From positions 1 through 27,014 of the forward strand of contig JASCIV010000272.1 in assembly GCA_030374735.1 (NCBI GenBank): a stretch of 27,014 bases of DNA, read 5' to 3'. Origin of the DNA: Gracilaria caudata (lineage: Eukaryota > Rhodophyta > Florideophyceae > Gracilariales > Gracilariaceae). The first letter of the stretch is position 1. Each line of letters begins with the position of its first letter. The translations under genes and the position numbers were made by a program. This document shows, piece after piece, positions 8,453 to 16,993 of this stretch. The notes under the pieces are model-generated. The model saw only the letters and a list, made by a program, of their open reading frames with translations. It did no database searches and had not been told where the DNA came from.

Positions 8453-10165
8453 GCCTTTTTCGCTTTAGTCGGTCAGATGTACACGTAGTCAATGCACTCA
8501 CCTTCGAAATTTTAAGCAAAAAATTGCGAGTTTTCCTGAGTTTGAAAATAATACATGTGCAAAAAGTTTTTAAACTTTACATACATTATTTTAGAGGTTT
8601 TTCTTTTCAAATATTTAAACATTCAAGTTTGAAATCAAGATTAACTTCGCCATCGGATAAAAACTTTTGAAATTGACTGATTACTTTCTAAAATGTATAG
8701 TTAATCACAAATACGGACTATGCTGGTCTTGACGGGTACTTCTCGTCCAATCGCACAATCATCAATGTATTGCCATATCTTTTTACCTTTCAGAATTCTT
8801 CAACTTTTGCGATCGTTACCCTGATCGAGAACTGTCACGAAAGCTGGTTTGAAGAACTTCCGAATTCAGCGCGAACAGTGGTACCCTTCCTTCTAAAAGC
8901 CCTTCTACAAATTTCGCCGTCGTTTCGCTACTTGCAGGAAAAGATTTTGCCGTTTCGTGGACAGCCCTGCATATCTCTTCATGCTCCTCTTGGTCATGTT
9001 TTGGGGAGAATAAGTATCGCTTCAATTTCAACGAACAGGGGTTGGACATTCCCTCCTTTATCGAAATGAATAGGTGCTATGGGTGCTGCAATGGCTCACC
9101 AGCCCGAATTGAAGACGAAGAAGTTGATACAGACATGGATTTAAGAGTTTTTACCAAACACCAAAGTAGCACATAGCTCGATTCATGCCAATTGACATGC
9201 GATAGACTACATCGTATTAAGCAGCAGAAGAATATGTAACGGTCTAGCAGAGGTGCACAAAAGGAGTACTAAAAACTCGAAAGGTCTCGTCCTCCACCCT
9301 GATTGTTGTACACAAAGCTCTAACAGATTCAACTGCACAGAGGAGAAAGACACCAAAAAAAGTGAGAAGGGTTTACCTTCAAGTAGTGTCAACTCCTAAT
9401 ACGAGTATTTTAAGCCCGGGTCGATATTGACATGTGTAGATCAATAGGGAGTGAATTGTAAGCGACATTTCTGTAGGACGCTAAACCAGAATTACAGATT
9501 AGAACCGTACAAGCGTTATGGGTTCGGACGATTGACCAAAATGTATCAGCTTCAGCAGGAAATGACAGTTTTTCAATTTGACGGAATCCTAATGGAAATC
9601 GTCCGAGTGCAGATATCCGCGTAGACTTTATGCCCTGTACTGCACGCAATTCCCGGGCGTTGTATACCACCCGCCTCTACACGATCACGAAAGCTGAGCT
9701 CGGAGTCCCAAATTGTCACAGTAAAACAGAAGCATATTGCTTCAAGCCGTACGAAACGTGAACGTGTTCTATAAGCACTGGAGCAAAACAGAAGTACCGT
9801 GCTCAAAGGCAGTTTGTCACATTCAAATCAAAATGTGAGTGCGACGGGTAGGATATAAGAGCACCCTTGTAGCCATCTTTGAAAGGGTGTCGTGAAAAAT
9901 TGAAGCGACTGCTTCCAAGAGAAGCAGCATTCTTGTCTCGAAGTAGTCTGCTCTGCAGACGAATCAACAGCATGACAATGGAGGGCATCCGAATCACGTG
10001 TTGGCCTCAGATTTTTTGATCTTCTCTGCATACCTGTAAATCTCCTAAGGCTGCTTCCGAAATCTGGCCAATTCGTGCTTCAAACAACCGCAATTGCGTC
10101 CATTTCTGCCGACGGTATCGCCTCTGATGCCATTGCATCTCCTACTCCTTTGCTACTTGCCGCCC
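8453..10165. other. Spacer without a supported gene
   Basis: About 1.7 kb. An open frame on each strand near 8770-9069 overlaps the other, and neither has a recognisable motif. Further small frames between 9200 and 10030 look like chance. AT content falls towards the Kazal-like gene. I see no RNA gene, terminal repeat or transposon motif here. Confidence 0.5.
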
Positions 10166-10172
10166 TATAAGA
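10166..10172 (+). promoter_or_regulatory. TATA-like box of the Kazal-like gene
   Basis: TATAAGA, 91 bp upstream of the ATG at 10257, at a spacing like that of the other TATA-like boxes in the window. Confidence 0.45.
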
Positions 10173-10256
10173 ACGCTGAACGCCAGATTCGTTGAGAGCT
10201 GAGGACACGATGTATTGACCTCGGGCTGAGGCCGTGTTCACTGCCAATCCGAAGAA

Positions 10257-11684
10257 ATGAGTGTTTCTCCGAACTACGAAGCCATCCCAGGCTCCCGGGA
10301 GGCCGTGCCTCACACTCCTACACCACACCGCTCTTGGCTGGACCATCTGGCTGCACGCCTTCCCCGCCGTCCGTCTCTTCGTTCCCTCCTCGGGCTCTCT
10401 TTTGCTGCCATTGTTGTTGTGCTTGGAGTTACCTTCAACACGCGTGCTCCGGTGTACTCACGCTCGAAGTACTGGTCTGATTACTACGTGAATCGCGCCG
10501 CTGAACATGCTTACGCCGGTTACAATTATGGTTCTCTTCAGCGTACACGTATGTCTGAGCCACTCTCAGCTGTTTTGAGGCCCAAGTGGAAGTATGGAGG
10601 CCGTTGCTTTCGCAAGTGTGGCAAATTGCCGAGGACCAAAATTTGTTGTGACATAGATGGAGGCTTTCGGAGGAAGAGAAACAAATGTGCATGTGAGTGC
10701 CAGGGTGGTGCTGTGGCCAACGAGTGTAGCTGTCTATGCAAAAAAGCTAAAGGAGGTGAGGTATGCTGTTCCACCCCAGATGGACCTGTCGAATCGAGCA
10801 GTGCCTGTGCCTGTGAGTGCAATGCAAATTCTACCGTGCTTTCCAAAGGAGATTGTCCCGTGCTACCAAAACCGTGTGCCTGCCCCAGGATCTATAGACC
10901 TGTATGTTGCGAGACGAGCTCCGGTCTTGAGACCTTCGCGAACCCCTGTGAGTGCCACTGCAAGAATGGCTCGTTTGTTTCCACAGGAGAATGTGAAGCA
11001 GTACTTGAACTGCCCACGAACACAACACTGCCGACGAACACAACACTGCCGACGAATGCAACAGAGCCTCCTACGAATGTGACGACTCCCTCGCCTGAAC
11101 CTCTTCCTGTGACTTGCAGGTGTCCCAGGATCTATAGACCTGTATGTTGCGAGACGAGCTCCGGTCTTGAGACCTTCGCGAACCCTTGTGAGTGTCACTG
11201 CAAGAATGGCTCGTTTGTTTCCACAGGAGAATGTGAAGCAGTACTTGAACTGCCGACGAATGCAACACTGCCGACAAATGCAACACTGCCGACGAACGCA
11301 ACAGAGCCTCCTACGAATGTGACGACTCCCTCGCCTGAACCTCTTCCTGTGACTTGCAGGTGTCCCAGGATCTTTGCACCGGTGTGTTGCGGAACGGGCT
11401 CTGCCCTTGAAACTTTCGACAACGAATGCCTGTGCGACTGCAAGAATGCCACATTGGTTTCGCCAGAAGCATGTGAAGAAGCACCGGATGAGTCATCGAA
11501 TGCAACCGTCCCTCTTCCTCCAGCTTCAGTGCCAGCTCCTGTTCCATCGATTATCTGCGAGGGCCCTTGCCCGCCGATCTACCACCCTGTATGTTGTGAA
11601 ACGGTGCATGGAAAAGAAACCACGCCGAATACATGCGTTTGCTTTTGCAAAGGCGGTACGCTGTTTTCCCCAGGTCCGTGTTAA
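10257..11684 (+). CDS. Type II membrane protein with repeated 8-Cys Kazal-like domains
   Basis: Predicted 475-residue protein. A cytosolic Pro/Arg-rich N-terminus is followed by one membrane helix (about 43-60, LLGLSFAAIVVVLGVTF) with Arg residues on its N-side, then a large extracellular Cys-rich part, suggesting a type II signal anchor. At least four modules (from about residues 207, 287, 367 and 433) match the Kazal protease-inhibitor core CPxxYxPVC, but with CC where Kazal has CG and a C-x-C-x-C cluster. That gives eight Cys instead of six. Two more divergent Cys-rich segments precede them (116-200). Modules 3 and 4 are almost identical and arise from a 240-bp tandem duplication. The linkers are TN(T/A)T sequon ladders, so heavy N-glycosylation is likely. 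A role as cell-surface protease inhibitor or matrix protein is inference. Kazal homology is by motif only. Confidence 0.8.
   Translation: MSVSPNYEAIPGSREAVPHTPTPHRSWLDHLAARLPRRPSLRSLLGLSFAAIVVVLGVTFNTRAPVYSRSKYWSDYYVNRAAEHAYAGYNYGSLQRTRMSEPLSAVLRPKWKYGGRCFRKCGKLPRTKICCDIDGGFRRKRNKCACECQGGAVANECSCLCKKAKGGEVCCSTPDGPVESSSACACECNANSTVLSKGDCPVLPKPCACPRIYRPVCCETSSGLETFANPCECHCKNGSFVSTGECEAVLELPTNTTLPTNTTLPTNATEPPTNVTTPSPEPLPVTCRCPRIYRPVCCETSSGLETFANPCECHCKNGSFVSTGECEAVLELPTNATLPTNATLPTNATEPPTNVTTPSPEPLPVTCRCPRIFAPVCCGTGSALETFDNECLCDCKNATLVSPEACEEAPDESSNATVPLPPASVPAPVPSIICEGPCPPIYHPVCCETVHGKETTPNTCVCFCKGGTLFSPGPC
10881..11360 (+). repeat. 240-bp in-frame tandem duplication inside the Kazal-like gene
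   Basis: Units 10881-11120 and 11121-11360 match almost base for base at a period of exactly 240 bp (80 codons); a diverged third unit begins at 11361. Within each unit the linker contains a 15-bp subrepeat (CTGCCGACGAACACA-like, encoding LPTNT/A). Near identity implies recent duplication or gene conversion. Confidence 0.92.
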
Positions 11685-12613
11685 ACACATATTGGACCAC
11701 CATCGAAGTTGGCCGCTGAGACCTTCGTACTTCTTCAGCCATTTCTTGGAGCTCAGCCTATCCCGAATCTACGGGTACTTATTTCGAAACCAGTTCTTAA
11801 AGGTCACTTCGTTTGTTCGTGTCACAAGAGGTTGTGGCTTGAACTTAGTGTGGCTACAGTACCCAAGGGTGTAATGTTACAGCCAACATGTTATTGAAGA
11901 GTCACTAGTTGGGGTCATGTTATTGCGAATCTGGATACTGTTCCATGAAAACGCTTAGTTTGTCGTTGATTGCACTCAATCTCTATGCAATAATTGTTTT
12001 CCAATATTTGACTAAATGTGATCTTGTAAGCATTTAGTTTTCCGGGACGCTGATGATGAATAAAAACTTAGTATCTTGCATATTGGATGCAAACGCCCTC
12101 GAGCTCAATTTCAAGTAGCAAGTGCACCTTCACATCTCGTTTTGTGGAACAGTAAGAGTAACTGGTAGCAATCGACCATCGCGTGGTCATTCCAGAACAA
12201 ACTGGAGGATTACTAACCGTTATGGCATTGCCTACCCGTCCTTCAAAATCGCTCGATTTTGAGTGCGAAGGATCACTATAGCACACAATCAATAAAAGCC
12301 TTAGGGATCTGAGTCAGAGCGTTGGATAAGTTTCTGTAACCTAAAACATATTCTTGATCTGCTAAGCTCTGGTTCTTGGCTTTACGTAAATATCTTAATC
12401 GCTTCTTAATATTCTTTGAAACTGTCCGGTGTGCTCACTCACATGCTACTTGTCATGCCGCGTATGCGAGAAAACACTTTTGAAATGGGGTGTATTATTT
12501 TATTGGTGCGTTGTTAGCAGTGTTTTGTTTTTGTCCGTTAGTCCACATCAGCCTTACTGCAATGAACGTGGCTAACGGTACTTGCAGACAATTCCATGCT
12601 TGCCTATTCAACC
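11685..12613. other. Spacer between convergent genes
   Basis: No supported gene. AATAAA at 12059-12064 could be the polyadenylation signal of the Kazal-like gene (375 bp after its stop), and another AATAAA occurs near 12290. A minus-strand AATAAA (plus-strand TTTATT, 12499-12504) lies about 110 bp past the stop of the minus-strand secreted-protein gene and suits its 3' end. Confidence 0.5.
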
Positions 12614-13276
12614 TTACGCGAGCTCGAGAGTCACCCTGGTGTGGAGCGAGCCGCGCACGATCTTCACCTCGGCCACCTTGGTGGACGAGCAGTCCCTCTG
12701 CGTACCCGGATGGATGCGGTCGGACAACGCAGCGCCCGGAACAACTCCGCCATCACTCTTCCTCCTCAGTGACACCTTCATCTGCGCCGATCCCTGGTTG
12801 TCAGAGTTGAACCACCCAGCATTGGCAATCACCGACGTGCTTCCGCTCCAAGCTCCATCGCGATGCGCCTTATCAAAGTCGATCACAGTCACCTCACTTC
12901 CACCATGGCTGGTGTTATCACCACCAAACTGCACGTACTGGCTCGTGGGAGTGCAGGAATAGCCCACGTTGGCGGTCAGGAAGCGAGTGCTGGTATCCAG
13001 ATCACGCTGTTCGGGGGACCATGAATACTCCACCACCATTTCCACCTGCTGCAGCTGGATGTTGGCAATGAGGAACGAGTTGCCGGGGAGAGAGCACGAG
13101 AAACCGTTAGCACATTCCTTCACTTCACAGAGGGTGCGAGTGACGGGCTGGTTGCACTCTCGAACGGAGAGTGTGCGATCGGCGTTACAGCGATTGGGAC
13201 AAACGTGGTTGCTCGTGTGTTGCGCGAACACGGGCATGAGCATTGCCAAGAACAAGACGGTGTAGAAGAACTTCAT
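12614..13276 (-). CDS. Small secreted protein, copy A of a head-to-head paralogous pair
   Basis: Predicted 220-residue secreted protein. ATG at 13276 opens a classic signal peptide (MKFFYTVLFLAMLMPVFAQ, cleavage near residue 19). The mature N-terminus is Cys-rich (CPNRCNADRTLSVREC), followed by a beta-rich-looking module with VVEYSW, DLDTSTRFL, FGGDNTS and SLRRKSDGG. The same ordered motifs occur in the plus-strand gene at 15386, so the two are paralogues, roughly half identical by eye. I do not recognise a named family. Presence of the signal peptide and an even number of N-terminal Cys suggests a disulfide-stabilised extracellular or cell-wall protein; function is unknown. A TATTTAAG box lies about 108 bp upstream on the minus strand. 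No intron is apparent. Confidence 0.87.
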   Translation of the reverse strand: MKFFYTVLFLAMLMPVFAQHTSNHVCPNRCNADRTLSVRECNQPVTRTLCEVKECANGFSCSLPGNSFLIANIQLQQVEMVVEYSWSPEQRDLDTSTRFLTANVGYSCTPTSQYVQFGGDNTSHGGSEVTVIDFDKAHRDGAWSGSTSVIANAGWFNSDNQGSAQMKVSLRRKSDGGVVPGAALSDRIHPGTQRDCSSTKVAEVKIVRGSLHTRVTLELA

Positions 13277-13383
13277 CGTGTGTTGGGATGTAAGCCGGGA
13301 GGGTTTAGGAGATGAATGGCAAGAGTACTCGGAATTGGTGAATAGATGCGAAGGTTTCCTGTTCCGATCGGCTTTCTTTGCTT

Positions 13384-13391
13384 CTTAAATA
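13384..13391 (-). promoter_or_regulatory. TATA-like box of secreted-protein copy A
   Basis: TATTTAAG on the minus strand, about 108 bp upstream of the ATG at 13276, nearly the same spacing as the TATAAAT of its paralogue. Confidence 0.4.
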
Positions 13392-15260
13392 ACATATTCC
13401 GACCCTAATTTAGAGAACGCATGGAACGGATGTGTAGCACAGTTGTACTCCTACACGGCCAGCATACAAACCTCTCAGTAGTATGCACGAACTCTTGATG
13501 GAAGCAACAGGGAGTCACGGCTATTGCAACTTACATGCTGTTGTTCAGTGCTGCAGCATCGTTCATAGTCTGCCTCATCGATAATCGATAATGATATTAA
13601 AAGTTCCATGTAACCATCGCACAAATGGTGGCGTATAGTGCATCGATGACTACTTTCCGATATTAAAAATACTCAATCGTACTCAACTTGTTTGCTCGAT
13701 TGTAGAACAAGAAGAACAACATGCAAGATACCAGGGCAAACACAACAACACAAATCTATGAGGATCCATCGCGAACAGAACAAGTTTAAGAGGCCATCCA
13801 TTTTGGCTGAACAAGCTCAGGCCTTGTGTTCTGGTTGGAAGCCTTTTAGTGCCAACATTTATGCATCTGGACGAATGCGAGAAGTGTTTTCGCCTATCAT
13901 TTGTATAATAATGGAATGGCTCCCGCACTTCCAATTGTTTCTGATCTGCTAATGTGCCTACCCTGTGACGATTTGTTGGATGTCTTCGTCGTCAGCAATG
14001 TAAGCTGAACATCAATAAAGAAAAACCTAGATCCACAGCAGACAAGAAGAATCTTCTACTTGTTAGAAGTGGTGGTATGCGCCGAGGAGGTACTCGTACG
14101 GCTCTCTCTCCTTATACTGTACTCCACAGAAAAATAGGAAGCAACAAGTCTATCCAGATCCGCTTTCCTGCACATCGAGATTTAACCACTTTTCTTGCGG
14201 TAAGTTACATTATCTCTGCTGGAATTTCTGTTCTACACATCGCCATGACGCACGGGAATCCTTTTTTTTTCATGACACGCCTCACTGCTAGTTAATGTTA
14301 CCGGAATCCTGAACAAAGCGCTGCAGCTTACAGAAAACCCTGCCCAGCAATGTCGCGATGTTACCTGTACATTCAAAACGCCGCCATGGCAACAAGGCTA
14401 CACCCATACAACTGTGAGGCAAGGGAATATGACTGCCGTGCTGGACGCCACATATGTGCCATCAGTCTCGGGAGCACACTGGCCGTTCAGATTGCGGCCG
14501 CGTGCTCGGTTGCCTTCAGTGAGGTCAAATAAGAGTGGCTGAGCGCGCACGCGAAACAAAAACATGCTGCTAACATGCAAGCGGTGTGCATCATGGCGCT
14601 GATCAGCGGAGCGGACTGGGACGACGTGTTGTCAACTTCGGCGCATGTACGCTACTGTGCTGGCGGCGTACAGTCGTTACCGTGCGTCTTTTCCAGTCTT
14701 GCTCGGAGCTGTTTCGTGTTACTGTACCACTGATCGCTTTATATTATGGTATTCAGACTGGACATGTATCGCTTTTCACACCGCTGTTTACAGCATGGTA
14801 TGATGTTGTACACACAAAGCAGAGATGAGGGCGTAATACGGATCTCAGATGCAGCGCTGTTGACGCTCCTGTTGAGAAGCATCGGTTCCTCTTTCTTTCC
14901 GTTCCCTTCACTTGGGTGACCATATTTGTGAATAATAGTACCTCATCTGGCGCCTTCCCTTCTAGGCTAACAGCTATTGAGCTCTGTGGCGATCATCATT
15001 GTTAGAGAAGCACAACCGACAACAATTATTCACACTAGACGAGCATCGTCACATTTCTTGCTGTCCCACACAACACAGTAACTTGTACTAGAACGCTGGA
15101 TAAGTATTTCCTGGATTGGGGGTAAGCTGAGTGTACTTGCATTGGTCAAAGATTGCATGGAAATGATGTGAACTCAGTACCCGTCATCATTGCAACACTG
15201 CAGGTATGTTCCAACAAGAAGTTCCGCGACGCAGGCACATTTCATGTACCTCTTTCCGGA
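13392..15260. other. Intergenic region between the divergent paralogues
   Basis: About 1.9 kb separates the two head-to-head genes. It has many short open frames on both strands, none with motifs or consistent coding composition. It must hold both promoters if the pair is expressed. I found no RNA gene, transposon motif or long inverted repeat. Confidence 0.5.
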
Positions 15261-15289
15261 CCAATGCTCGGAAGCCAACTACTATAAAT
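15261..15289 (+). promoter_or_regulatory. CCAAT and TATA boxes of secreted-protein copy B
   Basis: CCAAT at 15261-15265 and TATAAAT at 15283-15289 lie about 100-125 bp upstream of the ATG at 15386. The sequence after TATA is C/A-rich, typical of a 5' leader. Confidence 0.5.
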
Positions 15290-15385
15290 GCTGTCTAACG
15301 CGAACTGAATTCCAATCCATGCTCCAAAAACCAACCAACCTCCTACACCCAAGCCTTCAACCAGTCTTTCAGTGATCAAGCCACA

Positions 15386-16054
15386 ATGAAGACTTTCTTC
15401 GTGTCCGCAGTTCTCGTCGCCTTGGCCGCTTGCGCCAGCGCAATCACCACGGTTGATATGTGCCCCAACCGATGCAATCCCGATCGCGACATGTCCGAAA
15501 GAGAATGCGACCAGCCCGTCACTCGCCGTGTGTGTGCCGTGGACTCTTGCTCCCCCCCTGAGGGCGGCTTCATCTGCGGGATGCCCGAAGACTCGTTCAT
15601 CATCGCCAACGTTCACGTCCCGCTCGTTGACCTGGTTGTGGAATATTCCTGGGGCAGTGGTCAGTCCGATCTTGACACCAGCACTCGCTTCTTGAACGGA
15701 AACGTCGGATGGAGCTGCAGCCCAAATACGCAGTATCTTGACTTTGGCGGTGATGATACCAGCTACGGAGGCAAGGAAACTACCGTTGTGGACATTGGCG
15801 CCGCTTATAACGACGGTGCTTGGACCGGATCTACGTCTGTGGCCGCTCTGGCTGGATGGCACGGCAGTGAGGACGAGGGTGATGTGACTCTGAAGGCGTT
15901 CCTGAGGAAGAAGTCTGACGGAAGCACTGTTCCTGGCGCTGTTCTTTCGGCCACCGTGAGCCCTGGACACCAATACAACTGTGCCTCCACGCCGGTTGGC
16001 ACCGTTGATATCGTCAGCGCGCAGCTCCATACTCGCTTCACCCTTCAGGCGTAA
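15386..16054 (+). CDS. Small secreted protein, copy B of a head-to-head paralogous pair
   Basis: Predicted 222-residue secreted protein. ATG 15386 starts a signal peptide (MKTFFVSAVLVALAACASA). The mature protein has the same architecture as the minus-strand gene at 12614-13276: CPNRCNPDRDMSEREC, VVEYSW, DLDTSTRFL, FGGDDTSYGG, GAWTGSTS, LRKKSDGS and a C-terminal LHTRFTLQA. Copy B is more acidic in the middle (GSEDEGD). The repeated Asp/Asn/Gly stretches could bind calcium or sugars, but no known fold or catalytic motif is visible, so function is unassigned. The gene has a clear CCAAT/TATA promoter arrangement upstream and looks the better-equipped of the two for transcription. Single exon. 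Confidence 0.9.
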   Translation: MKTFFVSAVLVALAACASAITTVDMCPNRCNPDRDMSERECDQPVTRRVCAVDSCSPPEGGFICGMPEDSFIIANVHVPLVDLVVEYSWGSGQSDLDTSTRFLNGNVGWSCSPNTQYLDFGGDDTSYGGKETTVVDIGAAYNDGAWTGSTSVAALAGWHGSEDEGDVTLKAFLRKKSDGSTVPGAVLSATVSPGHQYNCASTPVGTVDIVSAQLHTRFTLQA

Positions 16055-16630
16055 GTTTGTGTGTGTGTGCATTTCACAAGGGTTAAAGGTTGATATATTC
16101 AGAACTAATATGTGAAAAGTGAAGAGTAGGCCATGAACAACCGAAGCTGTGAAGAAGACTAATTCCTGATATCATCGTTTATTCCCGTTCAGTAAACTCC
16201 CCGTAACTTCCCTGTTTCTAATTACGTTATGAAAGTGGCGTACAAAGCAATGGCTTTCTTCTTTTAGATATCGTTGATCGTGTAGCTTTTCATGTCATTC
16301 CAGACTTCTTGGAAATGCTTCTTGCGAGTCGTCTCTTTGCGATAATGTGCTGTGTGTGGCCCATCTTCAGCACTTCGTGTAACATTGAAAAAGGCTTATT
16401 CCAACTATTTCAATTCTAAAATGACAATTACATTCTGAACTTCGCTGTAATTCGTCCAGACTCTGGACTTCGGAGTGCTCCTGGAGAGGCCAGGGTGCAC
16501 GCGTTGCCAGCCTGTACACCTTTGCTCCGGGTACAGCGCATAAAATTTAATTTTATTATGCACCTCACAATAAGCACAATAAGCACTGTAAGAGTTCTCC
16601 CTAAAGTAATACGAAGTGAGTGGTTTACGT
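16055..16630. other. Spacer upstream of the nitrate-reductase-like gene
   Basis: No supported gene. A short GT run follows the secreted-protein stop. The open frames here overlap the hairpin at 16631-16693 or begin at non-ATG codons and are not called. Confidence 0.5.
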
Positions 16631-16693
16631 GGAATATGTGTAAGGTATGTGCCGCTTCGGAGTCCGAAGCGGCACATACCTTACACATATTCC
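16631..16693. repeat. Near-perfect 63-bp palindrome (31-bp arms, 1-base centre)
   Basis: Arms 16631-16661 and 16663-16693 are exact reverse complements around a single G at 16662. It begins GGAATATGTG and has CTTCGGA next to the centre. It lies about 300 bp upstream of the nitrate-reductase-like ATG. No flanking gene uses it. It would extrude as a cruciform, or fold as a long RNA hairpin if transcribed. Confidence 0.95.
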
Positions 16694-16993
16694 GAAGTTC
16701 GGAGGCGTCGGCAATGCCGACTCGGAAGCGTCTCCATGTAACTATGGCCACTGCAGCTATTTGCGTTCACGGCCGGCATCACAAAGTTGCTCAGTGCGGC
16801 TCGCACGGTGAGCCGTGCATCGCGGCCCGATGTGCGCCCTCGCCAAGCACCAAAGTCCGTTGGGACCGTTTTTGTTCGCGCGCACCTCGCCGCCAGATGT
16901 GTGCGCTCATCGGCTGCATTCGCTCATGTGCCGTCGCCGTCTTCCCACTCGTCACAACCACAACATCCATTGCGTGTGCTGGTTGGCCGATTG

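Noticed and set aside
8770..9069. Opposing open frames of 99 and 77 codons
   Set aside because: They overlap on opposite strands; neither has a signal peptide, domain motif or promoter. Coding status cannot be decided from sequence alone.
13916..14008. Short frame MAPALPIVSDLLMCLPCDDLLDVF with an F-box-like look and a possible GTAAGC splice donor
   Set aside because: Only about 30 codons, no second exon, and other genes here lack introns. Probably chance.
16787..16993. N-terminal extension of the nitrate-reductase-like frame, resembling a mitochondrial presequence
   Set aside because: The upstream frame opens at TTG and has no ATG before 16994. Arg/Ser/Ala richness follows from local GC-rich DNA.
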